Of a stretch of DNA of 57,201 nt, positions 47,192 to 55,237 are shown one piece after another. A model generated the notes under the pieces. That model made no database searches and had not been told where the DNA came from. It saw only the letters and a list, made by a program, of their open reading frames with translations. Origin of the DNA: Elusimicrobiota bacterium (GTDB lineage: Bacteria; Elusimicrobiota; Elusimicrobia; 2-02-FULL-39-32); the NCBI GenBank assembly GCA_021730935.1, contig JAKFYJ010000012.1:1-57201 (forward strand), read 5' to 3'. Positions within the stretch are counted from its first letter, which is position 1, and every line of letters starts with the position of its first letter. The position numbers were made by a program, and so were the translations under genes.

Positions 47192-47794
47192 ATGATCACA
47201 AAAGAAGGAACTTTAGGATATTTGAAAGGGTTGGGCGATCTTCTGCTCAAGATGGAAGTCACCAAGGCCAAGGGCTTGAAAGAATCCCTCGAAGCCGGCA
47301 TGGAAGACGCGATCAAGATCGTCTCCGAGCAGGCCAACAAGAGAAAGAAAATCATTTTCATCGGAAACGGCGGGAGCGCGGCCATCGCCTCTCACCAGTC
47401 CGTGGATTATTGGAAGAACGGCGGCATGAGAGCCATCGCTTTCAATGACACCAGCCTCCTCACCTGCATCGGCAACGATTATGGTTATCCTTTCGTGTTC
47501 GAGAAACCCATCGAAATGTTCGCTGATCCCGGCGATGTTGTGATCGCCATCTCCAGCTCAGGCAAATCCGACAACATTTTAAACGGCGTGAAAATGGCCA
47601 AGAAAATGGGCCTCCAGGTGATCACGATGTCCGGGTTCAAAGAAGACAATCCTCTCCGTTCCCTCGGCGACATCAATTTCTATGTCCCCGCGCCCACCGG
47701 AGCTTATGGTTTCGTTGAGATCGCGCACCTCACCATCGCCCACTGCATCGTGGACGCGATCATCGACAGGAACCTGATCAACAAAGTCGCGTAA
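47192..47794 (+). CDS. SIS-domain phosphosugar isomerase (GmhA-like)
   Basis: This 200-aa protein has one SIS domain: IFIGNGGSAAIASHQSVDYW, then AISSSGKSDNIL, and a C-terminal HLTIAHCIVDAI. This is the pattern of sedoheptulose-7-phosphate isomerase GmhA, the first step of heptose synthesis. The typical C-terminal metal-site residues of GmhA are only partly evident, so a related ketose/aldose phosphate substrate is possible. A clear Shine-Dalgarno AAGGAG lies 9 nt before the ATG. It sits with the HldE-like fusion in one operon, and the HddA-like kinase is at 6360. Confidence 0.85.
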   Translation: MITKEGTLGYLKGLGDLLLKMEVTKAKGLKESLEAGMEDAIKIVSEQANKRKKIIFIGNGGSAAIASHQSVDYWKNGGMRAIAFNDTSLLTCIGNDYGYPFVFEKPIEMFADPGDVVIAISSSGKSDNILNGVKMAKKMGLQVITMSGFKEDNPLRSLGDINFYVPAPTGAYGFVEIAHLTIAHCIVDAIIDRNLINKVA

Positions 47795-47796
47795 CA

Positions 47797-48897
47797 ATGA
47801 AAGTCCCTTTTTCATACCTAAAAGAGCAGTTCGGAAACCCTGACCACATCTGGAAAGACGTCCGCAAAGTCGTCATGCGGGGAGATTTTACCCTCGGCAA
47901 AGAAGTGGGCGAGTTTGAGAAAAAGTTCGCCGCCGCCATCGGCACGAAATATGCTGTCGGCGTGAACTCGGGGACCGACGCGCTTTTCCTGAGCTTGAAA
48001 GCGCTCGGCATCGGCGCGGGCGACGAAGTCATCACCATGCCCAACACTTTCATCGCCACCGCAGGCGCCATTGCCGCGACCGGAGCCAAGATCGTGTTCG
48101 TGGACTGCAACGACGAATATGTGATCGATGTGGACCAGATTGAAAAGAAGATCACCTCTCGGACCAAAGCCATCATGCCTGTGCATTATGCCGGGCACCC
48201 CGCGGACATGCCGCGGATCATGGCGCTTGCGAAAAAATATAACCTCGAGGTCGTTGAAGACGCCTGTCAGGGCATTTCTTCTGCGATTGACGGAAAAATT
48301 GCCGGCTCCTTCGGCGCGGCCGGAGGGTTTTCTCTTCACCCTCTCAAAAACATCAATGTCTGGTCGGACGCGGGCATCATCACCACCAATTCCGAAGCGA
48401 TGTTCCGCAAGCTCATTCTCCTCCGAAATCACGGCATGAAAAACAGAGATGAATATGAGTGTTTCGGATACAATTCCCGTCTGGACACCGTGCAGGCGGC
48501 GGTGGGGCTCCACATCATCAAACAGCTTCCCATGATCACGCGCAAAAAGATTGAGCATGCCGCGATTTATGACAAGGCCCTCGGCGCGATTCCTCAAATC
48601 AAGGTTCCGCCCAGACGCCCCGGCGTGAAATATGTGTATCACCTTTATATCCTCCAGGTGGAACAGCGCGACGCGCTTCTGAAACACTTGAACGACGCAG
48701 GGATTGAAGCCAAGGTTCATTATCCGATCCCTCTCCACCTTCAAAACTGCTGCAAATCTCTGGGCTATAAACTCGGAGATTTTCCTGTGGCGGAAGCTCA
48801 AGCCAAGAAAATCATCACTTTGCCCGCTCACCAGCACCTGAGCCGCAAGCAGATTGATTTTACGATCAAAAAAATCAAGGAGTTTTATCAGAAATGA
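47797..48897 (+). CDS. DegT/DnrJ/EryC1 sugar aminotransferase
   Basis: This 366-aa PLP-dependent aminotransferase adds an amino group to a keto nucleotide-sugar. It has GVNSGTDALFLSLKALGIG, VVEDACQGI, and FSLHPLKNINVWSDAG with the PLP lysine present (contrast the ColD-like gene at 15645). The start ATG is 2 nt after the SIS gene stop. The stop overlaps the next ATG (ATGA). It is closely similar to the aminotransferase at 49906, the two bracketing an SDR, which suggests a tandem duplication followed by specialisation. Confidence 0.9.
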   Translation: MKVPFSYLKEQFGNPDHIWKDVRKVVMRGDFTLGKEVGEFEKKFAAAIGTKYAVGVNSGTDALFLSLKALGIGAGDEVITMPNTFIATAGAIAATGAKIVFVDCNDEYVIDVDQIEKKITSRTKAIMPVHYAGHPADMPRIMALAKKYNLEVVEDACQGISSAIDGKIAGSFGAAGGFSLHPLKNINVWSDAGIITTNSEAMFRKLILLRNHGMKNRDEYECFGYNSRLDTVQAAVGLHIIKQLPMITRKKIEHAAIYDKALGAIPQIKVPPRRPGVKYVYHLYILQVEQRDALLKHLNDAGIEAKVHYPIPLHLQNCCKSLGYKLGDFPVAEAQAKKIITLPAHQHLSRKQIDFTIKKIKEFYQK

Positions 48898-49898
48898 AAA
48901 CTGTTCTAATCACCGGCGGCGCCGGATATGTCGGGTCCATCCTCGTCCCCAAACTTTTGACCCAGGGGTATAAGGTCGTTGTCGTCGACACTCTCTTTTT
49001 CACGGACATCGGGCTTCAATCCGTGAAATCCAATCCGAACCTGAAAATTGTTCAGGGAGACATCCGCGACAAAGAACTGGTCAAAAAATCTCTTCAGGGC
49101 GTGGACGCCGTCATCCATCTGGCTTCCATCTCCAATGATCCGTCGTCGGACTTGAACCCTCAGCTCACGGTTGAAGTGAACTATGAAGCCTCTTTGAATT
49201 TGATCAACGCTTCGAAAGCCGCCGGCGTGAAACGCTTCATCAACGCGTCCACCAGCAGTGTCTATGGCATCAAGGACATTCCCAATGTGACCGAAGACCT
49301 GCCTCTGGACCCCTTGACGGTTTATTCCAAAACCAAAGCGGACACGGAACCTTTCGTGACCAAATCCAACGACGGCAATTTCACAGCCGTCAACATCCGC
49401 CCGGCCACTGTGATGGGATATTCTCCCAAGATGCGCCTGGACTTGACTGTGAACATCCTCACCATGCATGCTCTCACCAAGGGCAAGATCACGGTTTTCG
49501 GCGGGGGACAGAAGCGCCCCAACATCCACATCGAAGACATCACGGATTATTATTGCAAGCTCCTTGAAATTCCGTCTGAGAAGATCGCCGGGAAAACATT
49601 CAACGCGGGCTATGAAAACTTCACTGTTTCCCAGATTGCGGAGATGGTGAAAGAGATCATCGGGTCTCATGTGACCATTGAGACCACTCCCAGCAACGAC
49701 AACAGGTCTTATCACATTTCTTCCGCCAAGATCGAGAAAGAATTGGGACTGAAACCCAACCACACCATCAAAGACGCGGTCCTCGACATCAAGAAAGCCT
49801 CAGAAAAAGGCCTCCTGGATTGGAGCAACCCCAACTTCTATAATGTCAAGAAGATGAAGACGCTCATGGAAGACCAAAAAGTCCTTCTAAACGCATAA
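48894..49898 (+). CDS. NAD-dependent epimerase/dehydratase (SDR)
   Basis: This 334-aa extended SDR has ITGGAGYVGSILVPKL, NASTSSVYG and YSKTK (catalytic Tyr and Lys). It also has a GGGQKRPNIHIEDI segment near the C-terminal substrate domain. It shares the PKMRLDL segment with the SDR at 17886 (PRMRMDL). It lies between two aminotransferases and may supply the keto sugar that one or both aminate. The start overlaps the upstream stop by 4 nt. Confidence 0.85.
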   Translation: MKTVLITGGAGYVGSILVPKLLTQGYKVVVVDTLFFTDIGLQSVKSNPNLKIVQGDIRDKELVKKSLQGVDAVIHLASISNDPSSDLNPQLTVEVNYEASLNLINASKAAGVKRFINASTSSVYGIKDIPNVTEDLPLDPLTVYSKTKADTEPFVTKSNDGNFTAVNIRPATVMGYSPKMRLDLTVNILTMHALTKGKITVFGGGQKRPNIHIEDITDYYCKLLEIPSEKIAGKTFNAGYENFTVSQIAEMVKEIIGSHVTIETTPSNDNRSYHISSAKIEKELGLKPNHTIKDAVLDIKKASEKGLLDWSNPNFYNVKKMKTLMEDQKVLLNA

Positions 49899-49905
49899 GA
49901 CAAAA

Positions 49906-51003
49906 ATGGTGAAGGTTCCCTACGTCAACCTGAAAGAACAGCACCGGCTCCTCCGGCGGGAAATCCTTTCAGCCGTGGACAAGTCCATGAAAAACTGCGA
50001 CTTCGTCCTCGGAAGCGAAGTGGGGAAACTGGAAGAGCGCTTCGCCAAATATTGCGGCACAAAATATGCCGTGGCGCTCAATTCCGGAACGGACGCGCTT
50101 TTCTTTGCCTTGAAAGCCTGCGGCGTTGGAGCGGGCGACGAAGTGATCACTTCTCCCAACTCCTTTTTGGCCACAGCCACCGCCACTGTCGCTCTCGGAG
50201 CCGTTCCCGTCTTTGCCGATGTTAGATCCGATATGAACATTGACCCTGACCAAGTCCGCGCCAAAATCACTTCCCGCACGAAAGCCGTCATCCCGGTCCA
50301 CCTCACGGGGAAAGCCGCAGACATGGACCCCATCCTTGAGATCGCGCGCAAGCATAAGCTCGCCGTCATCGAAGACGCCGCTCAAGCCATCGGGACGGAA
50401 TATAAAGGGAAAAGGGCCGGATCTTTCGGGCACGCCAACGCTTTCAGTCTGCACCCGCTCAAGACGCTGAACGCCTGCGGAGACGGCGGGATCCTCACCA
50501 CCAACGATGAGAAAATCGCTTCTCTCATCAAACAGCTCCGGAACATCGGCCTCAAGGACCGCATCCATTCCGATGTTTGGGGATATAACAGCCGCCTGGA
50601 CAGCCTGCAAGCCGCTTTCGTAAACGCGAAACTTCCCAAAGTGAATTCGTGGATTTCTCAGCGCAGGAAGAACGCCGCTTTTTATGCCAAAAATTTATCC
50701 GATGTCGTGATTTGTCCCTGCGAAGAAACCTATGAAAGGCAGGCTTACCATTTGTTCGTGATCCAGGCGGACCGGCGGGACGAACTTGCGGAATATTTGC
50801 TCAAGAACGGCATCGAGACGAAAATTCATTATCCCATTCCCATCCATCTGCAGAAATGCGCCGAAAACCTCGGCTATAAACTGGGAGATTTTCCCGAAGT
50901 GGAAAAACAGTCCAAAATGATCCTCTCTCTCCCCATCCACCAGTATCTCACGCAGAAACAGCTCGAGCTGGTCGTAAAATCCATCCGTAAGTTTTACAGT
51001 TAG
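49906..51003 (+). CDS. DegT/DnrJ/EryC1 sugar aminotransferase
   Basis: This 365-aa paralogue of the gene at 47797 carries ALNSGTDALFFALKACGVG, AVIEDAAQAIG and FSLHPLKTLNACGDGG, with the PLP lysine present. The C-terminal GDFPEVEKQSKMILSLPIHQ corresponds closely to the same region of its paralogue. The start is ATG 49906, 7 nt after the SDR stop. Its stop (51001-51003) is directly followed by repeat copy C, after which transcription is convergent. It is therefore the last gene of this operon. Confidence 0.9.
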   Translation: MVKVPYVNLKEQHRLLRREILSAVDKSMKNCDFVLGSEVGKLEERFAKYCGTKYAVALNSGTDALFFALKACGVGAGDEVITSPNSFLATATATVALGAVPVFADVRSDMNIDPDQVRAKITSRTKAVIPVHLTGKAADMDPILEIARKHKLAVIEDAAQAIGTEYKGKRAGSFGHANAFSLHPLKTLNACGDGGILTTNDEKIASLIKQLRNIGLKDRIHSDVWGYNSRLDSLQAAFVNAKLPKVNSWISQRRKNAAFYAKNLSDVVICPCEETYERQAYHLFVIQADRRDELAEYLLKNGIETKIHYPIPIHLQKCAENLGYKLGDFPEVEKQSKMILSLPIHQYLTQKQLELVVKSIRKFYS

Positions 51004-51004
51004 T

Positions 51005-51147
51005 ACCGCCGAAATTAAGTAAAACCATTCTTTAAACGCCGGTTTCTTACTTTGGGAAACCCTCCCGTGGTTTCCCCTCGCTGACTTCGGGCGAGCCTCC
51101 CCTTCCGCTACGTCGTTTAAAGAATGGTTTTACTTAATTTCGGCGGT
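51005..51147 (+). repeat. mirror-arm repeat, copy C
   Basis: The core of exactly 75 nt (51039-51113) lies between arms 51005-51038 and 51114-51147, a perfect 34-bp inverted repeat. The core has hairpin 1 (GGGAAACC / GGTTTCCC) and a hairpin 2 closed by CTCGC / GCGAG. The right arm contains the last six codons and the stop of the minus-strand GT4 gene. The left arm reproduces them in mirror orientation just after the aminotransferase stop. Confidence 0.9.
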
Positions 51148-52284
51148 GAATTGCTTGGCCGCTTCCTGAATCCTCTGAACGAAGCTTTCGGCGGAGAAGC
51201 GTTGGGCGTAGTCGGTCATTTCTTGGCGGACTTTTTCTCGAAAGGCGGCATCGGTCAGGATTTTGTCGATCTTGGAGACAGCGTCAGGGATGCCGTTATA
51301 AAGCAGGTGCGGGTTTTTGTTCAGGACTTCCACTTGCCCGCCGCCTTGGCCCGGGGCGAAGATCAGGCATCCGGCATAAGCCAGTTCAGCAATGGCGATG
51401 CCGAAACCTTCATAATCCCTCATGTGCAGGCCGTATTTGGACTTGGAAATCAGGTCCGAAATCTTTTCTCTGTTCAGCCTTCCGTCTAAAATCACGAATT
51501 CCGGATATTTTCTGGCTTCCGCTTTGGTCCTCTCGGCATATTCGTTGTTGCCGTCTCCCACGATGCGGAGCCGCACCTTGTGGCCCTTTGCGCGCAACTG
51601 TTTGATCACCTCGATGCTCTCGATGGTGCGTTTGACCGGCAAAATGTCGCCCACGCAGAGGAAATCATCGTTCCTTTGTTCCCAGGGAATATTTTTCACC
51701 TTTAAGACCACAGGCAGATAAGTCACGGTGGTGGGGAAATCTCCAAAGGTGTCTTTATAAACCTTGGTGCCCCACTCGGAATTCACCAGCGTCAGGTTGC
51801 GGGTGATGTTTTTGAACTCGAACCCGGAAAGCCAATAACAGAACTTGTGATAAACCGTGCGCAAGGCCGAAGGCTTGAAATCGGGATTATAAAATGACGC
51901 GCCTTTGTCGCTCCTGGACGGCCCCTGAACGAACTGAATGCCTTTTTTTCCGAAATCGAGTTCGTTATAAGTGGAGAAGGGGATGTCATATTCGTCTTTG
52001 TGCGCTTTCATATACCGCTCCATAAGAGCGATGATGAGGCGGAAAGGACGGTTTTCGAAGCCCAGGAGTTTGAGGGACGGGATATATTTGACCTTCATCC
52101 CGCTTTTGGCAAGATGAGTGCCGTAAAAATCGTCAAGTTCGGCAAGATCAATGTTCTGGCCCCAGGTGATATAGGTGAGGTCGTAATCGTCTTTGAGGGC
52201 TTCGAGGATCCAGGCCGCGGTCAAGTCGCCGCCGCCTCTGTGGGAGTGAAGATTGTGGTGGATGAGGCCGACGCGTTTTTTCAT
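51130..52284 (-). CDS. GT4-family glycosyltransferase
   Basis: This 384-aa GT-B fold enzyme has an N-terminal acceptor domain (RVGLIHHNLHSHRGGGDLTA) and a C-terminal nucleotide-sugar domain. The latter has FLCVGDILPVKR, RIVGDG and EGFGIAIAELAYAG (the EX7E motif of retaining GT4 enzymes). It probably adds a sugar to a cytoplasmic lipid-linked glycan. The ATG at 52284 lies just after the 28-bp palindrome in the reverse operon. The last six codons are part of the right arm of repeat copy C. Confidence 0.87.
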   Translation of the reverse strand: MKKRVGLIHHNLHSHRGGGDLTAAWILEALKDDYDLTYITWGQNIDLAELDDFYGTHLAKSGMKVKYIPSLKLLGFENRPFRLIIALMERYMKAHKDEYDIPFSTYNELDFGKKGIQFVQGPSRSDKGASFYNPDFKPSALRTVYHKFCYWLSGFEFKNITRNLTLVNSEWGTKVYKDTFGDFPTTVTYLPVVLKVKNIPWEQRNDDFLCVGDILPVKRTIESIEVIKQLRAKGHKVRLRIVGDGNNEYAERTKAEARKYPEFVILDGRLNREKISDLISKSKYGLHMRDYEGFGIAIAELAYAGCLIFAPGQGGGQVEVLNKNPHLLYNGIPDAVSKIDKILTDAAFREKVRQEMTDYAQRFSAESFVQRIQEAAKQFTAEIK

Positions 52285-52290
52285 TTATCT

Positions 52291-52318
52291 GTAGGGGCGA
52301 TTCATGAATCGCCCTTAC
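52291..52318. repeat. 28-bp intergenic palindrome
   Basis: The centre GGGCGATTCATGAATCGCCC is a perfect 20-bp palindrome. Flanking bases extend it to 28 bp with one wobble pair. It sits between the SDR stop, which it overlaps, and the GT4 start. A variant occurs at 56185-56204. No T-run follows, so it is not a typical terminator. Confidence 0.85.
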
Positions 52319-53316
52319 TTGGAACCAAGAGCTTCCTGCTGGTGTTCGCGGAACCAGGCATATGTTTTTTCGATGCCTTCGCGCACGCTCGTCTTGGGGT
52401 CATAATCAAAGCTGATGCGCGCTTTCGAAACGTCCATCTGGCGGTTTTTCACATGGTCGAAATATCTGGGCTTCATGAATTTGATTTTGGATTTGCTCCC
52501 TGTGACGCGCAGAATTTCTTTGGCGATTTCGAGGGTTTTGGTGGCTTTTCCCGTGCCGAGGTTAAAAATTTTGTTATACGCTTTTGAATTTTCCGAGGCC
52601 TGCAGAATCCCGCTGATGGTATCGTCGATATAGGTGTAATCCCGGGTTTCGTTGCCGGTGCCTGTGATGGGGAGAGGTTCACCCAGGAGGGCTTTCCGCA
52701 TAAAATTGGGGATCACATTTCTGTATCGGCCCGGGAAATCCTTGGGGCCATAAGTGTTGGAGAAGCGGAGAGAGATGTGGTTCATTCCGTAAAGGTGGCC
52801 CATGCTGTTGCAATAAAATTCGCCGGTGAGTTTGCTCACGGCATAGGGCGTGGACGGATTGGGATAAAGGTTTTCTGAAAAGAGCTGTTCTTCCCTCGGG
52901 CCGTATAAAGATGACGAAGACGCATAAACGAAAAGTTTCACATTCTCCTTGGCGGATTTGAGAAGGAGGTTGAGGGTTCCCTGGATGTTGCATTCGAGGT
53001 CGTGCAGGGGATTTTCGACGGAGAGTTCATTGGCGAAGCTCGCGGCCAGGTGATAAACCACGTCGAACCCGCCCTTGAAAGCGTCGTTCAAAACTTTGGG
53101 TTTGTTGATGTCGCCCGTGATGAGGCGGATCTGGTTGTTCTTGATCAGGTTGGCGAGGTTGGAACGGTGCCCCTGGGAAAAATCGTCCACGACAGTGACT
53201 TTGCAGCGGTGCTTGATGACGAGCCGTTCCACGAGGTTGGACCCGATGGCTCCAGCACCTCCGCTCACGAGGACCCGTTTTTCGAGGAGCTTGATCGTCT
53301 TGATTTTATGATCCAT
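52315..53316 (-). CDS. nucleotide-sugar epimerase/decarboxylase-like SDR
   Basis: This 333-aa extended SDR has VSGGAGAIGSNLVERL, SSSSLYG and YAVSK (Tyr/Lys). It also has a FSNTYGPKDFPGRYRNV segment and a TRDYTYIDDTISG segment. It overlaps the upstream nucleotide-sugar dehydrogenase gene by 11 nt. UDP-glucuronate decarboxylase or 4-epimerase activity on the dehydrogenase product (a uronic acid) is an attractive guess, but the sequence does not settle it. The start is ATG 53316. The stop lies within the 28-bp palindrome. Confidence 0.85.
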   Translation of the reverse strand: MDHKIKTIKLLEKRVLVSGGAGAIGSNLVERLVIKHRCKVTVVDDFSQGHRSNLANLIKNNQIRLITGDINKPKVLNDAFKGGFDVVYHLAASFANELSVENPLHDLECNIQGTLNLLLKSAKENVKLFVYASSSSLYGPREEQLFSENLYPNPSTPYAVSKLTGEFYCNSMGHLYGMNHISLRFSNTYGPKDFPGRYRNVIPNFMRKALLGEPLPITGTGNETRDYTYIDDTISGILQASENSKAYNKIFNLGTGKATKTLEIAKEILRVTGSKSKIKFMKPRYFDHVKNRQMDVSKARISFDYDPKTSVREGIEKTYAWFREHQQEALGSK

Positions 53317-54649
53317 AACCCACCGCGATATAATTTATTTTTAGCTTTTTGGCCGTTTCAGGGGAAAGGATGCGGCGGCCGTCGGCAAAAACCGCGCCGG
53401 ATTTGAATTGTTTGCTGAGTTTGGCCCAGTCCGCGTTCTTGAATTCGTCGTGGTCGGTCAGGATCACGATGGCGTCTGCAGACTTCAAATGCTCCATTAA
53501 ACTTTTGGCGCGCTTGGCGTTGAATACTCCGGGAGCGAAGGGGTCATAGGCATAAACATTGGCGCCCTGACTGATGAGAGACCCGATCACTTTCTCCGCT
53601 GGGGAATCGCGCTGGTCGCTGACATTGCCTTTATAGGTCACGCCGAGGCAGAGGATGGTGGACCCTTTCACGCTTTTCTTTTTCTTGAGGAGAGCGTCTG
53701 AAATCAGAGACACGAAATGGTCGGGCATGGCTTCGTTCACTTGCCGCGCGCGGGGGATGACGTTCAAGGGGGCGTCGAGACCTCCGACAGGAGAAATCAA
53801 AAGATGGGGATCTTTGGGGATGCAGGGGCCGCCCACGCCGACTCCGGGAGTGTGCACATGCACGCGGGGATGAGTGTTGGCCACACGGATCACTTCCATG
53901 ATGTCGATCTTGAGCTCTTCGCAGATGCCGGCCACTTCGTTGGCAAAAGCGATGTTCACGTCGCGGTATGTGTTCTCCACAAGCTTGGAAGTTTCGGCGA
54001 CATTCACATCCGTGAGGACGATTTCGTTTTTGATGACATTTTTATAAAGCGCTCTCGCCATTTCCGCTCCGACGGAATCATAAGATCCGATGATGCGGGC
54101 GGTGCGGGCAATTTCTTCAATCGCCTGGCCCGGGGCCAGACGCTCGGGGATATAAACCACCCAGAAATCCTTGCTCACGCGGTGACGGTTCTTGTTCAAA
54201 ATGGGGACCACGAGGTTCTTGGTTGTTCCGGGGGGGATGGAGCTTTCAATGACGATGAGCTTGTCCTTGAGAGGGTTTTTGACCAGCATCCCGCAGGCGT
54301 TTTTGAGGAAATCCAGGTTGGGGCGGTTGTTGTCTCCGAGAGGCGTGGCCACGCAGATGATGACGACATCGGCCTCTTTGAGGGCTTTGGGAAAATCTGA
54401 AGTGGCGCGGAACCGCTTTTTTGCGACGCATTCCGCAAGCAGGGAGTTGAGGCCCGGCTCATTGAAGTGGCATTTCCCGGTGTTGAGGATGGTGACGATC
54501 TTTTCGTTGATGTCATATCCCGTGACCGTGAACCCGGCATCCGCGAACATGAGAGCGGTGGGAAGTCCCACCTGGCCCAGGCCCACAATGCAGACCGTGA
54601 TTCTGCGCTCTTCTATTTTCTTAAGGAACTTCGGGATCGGGTGCGCCAT
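53306..54649 (-). CDS. UDP-glucose/GDP-mannose dehydrogenase family protein
   Basis: This 447-aa NAD-dependent four-electron dehydrogenase turns a nucleotide hexose into a uronic acid. It has the N-terminal Rossmann motif VGLGQVGLPTALMFADAGF, the central SSIPPGTTKN segment and the catalytic Cys276 in GGPCIPKDPHLL. A C-terminal UDP-binding domain contains VTYKGNVSDQRDSPA. The length and motifs fit the WecC/WbpA (UDP-N-acetylhexosamine dehydrogenase) branch slightly better than Ugd. The substrate is not certain. The start overlaps the yajQ stop by one base (TAATG). Confidence 0.9.
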   Translation of the reverse strand: MAHPIPKFLKKIEERRITVCIVGLGQVGLPTALMFADAGFTVTGYDINEKIVTILNTGKCHFNEPGLNSLLAECVAKKRFRATSDFPKALKEADVVIICVATPLGDNNRPNLDFLKNACGMLVKNPLKDKLIVIESSIPPGTTKNLVVPILNKNRHRVSKDFWVVYIPERLAPGQAIEEIARTARIIGSYDSVGAEMARALYKNVIKNEIVLTDVNVAETSKLVENTYRDVNIAFANEVAGICEELKIDIMEVIRVANTHPRVHVHTPGVGVGGPCIPKDPHLLISPVGGLDAPLNVIPRARQVNEAMPDHFVSLISDALLKKKKSVKGSTILCLGVTYKGNVSDQRDSPAEKVIGSLISQGANVYAYDPFAPGVFNAKRAKSLMEHLKSADAIVILTDHDEFKNADWAKLSKQFKSGAVFADGRRILSPETAKKLKINYIAVGYGS

Positions 54650-55146
54650 TATCGGTAATTCGTGAACTGGAGGTCAAGGCCGAAATCGTGTGAACGGAGG
54701 AGATTCATGGTGGCCTGGAGTTCGTCTTTCACTTTGGAAGCGACTCTCACCTGCTCGGCCTGAATCGACGCGGTGACCTTGATTTTGGAATCTTTGATGA
54801 AGCGAGTGATTTCCTTGGCCTTCTCAGTCTCAATTCCCTGCTTGATTTTGACCAGCTGGCGGACCGTGCCTTTTTCTGCGGACTCGAGTTTCTGATAGTC
54901 CAGGGCTTTGAGGGAAACGTTTCTTTTTATAAACTTGTTCTGGAGGATGTCGATGACGCTCTTAAGCTTGCCTTCGTCGTCGGAATAAAGCGTGAGGGAG
55001 GGGGCTTTCTTGTCAAAATCAATTTTGGAAACGGACCCGCGGAAATCGAAACGGGTGGTGATCTCTTTCGTGACCTGGTTCACGGCGTTTTCCACTTCCT
55101 GCAGGTCCACTTTGGATACAACATCAAACGAAAATTCGTCAGCCAT
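54649..55146 (-). CDS. yajQ: YajQ family nucleotide-binding protein
   Basis: This 165-aa protein matches the DUF520/YajQ family from end to end: EFSFDVVSKVDLQEVENAVN, then a RFDFRGS segment and a C-terminal DELQATMNLLRSHDFGLDLQ. Family members bind nucleotides, and some bind cyclic di-GMP as effectors. A clear Shine-Dalgarno AAGGAG lies 10 nt before the ATG, and a promoter is visible further upstream. It leads the reverse operon that continues with sugar genes. That coupling is not functionally obvious. Confidence 0.92.
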   Translation of the reverse strand: MADEFSFDVVSKVDLQEVENAVNQVTKEITTRFDFRGSVSKIDFDKKAPSLTLYSDDEGKLKSVIDILQNKFIKRNVSLKALDYQKLESAEKGTVRQLVKIKQGIETEKAKEITRFIKDSKIKVTASIQAEQVRVASKVKDELQATMNLLRSHDFGLDLQFTNYR

Positions 55147-55187
55147 GGGTTCTTTGCTCCTTAAAAAATCAGTTCTTTGAGCGAATT

Positions 55188-55216
55188 ATTGTATCATTGA
55201 ACCAACGGCAAAACAA
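55188..55216 (-). promoter_or_regulatory. yajQ promoter, divergent and overlapping
   Basis: Read on the minus strand, TTGTTT (55211-55216) and TACAAT (55188-55193) are 17 nt apart. The predicted start of transcription, near 55181, gives a leader of about 35 nt with an AAGGAG ribosome site before ATG 55146. It overlaps the response regulator promoter almost completely. Confidence 0.6.
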
Positions 55217-55225
55217 TGCTATACT
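55197..55225 (+). promoter_or_regulatory. response regulator promoter, near-leaderless
   Basis: TTGAAC (55197-55202) and TATACT (55220-55225) are 17 nt apart, and the ATG follows 12 nt later at 55238. No ribosome-binding site is visible in the remaining few bases. Confidence 0.7.
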
Positions 55226-55237
55226 TGAAAAATATTT

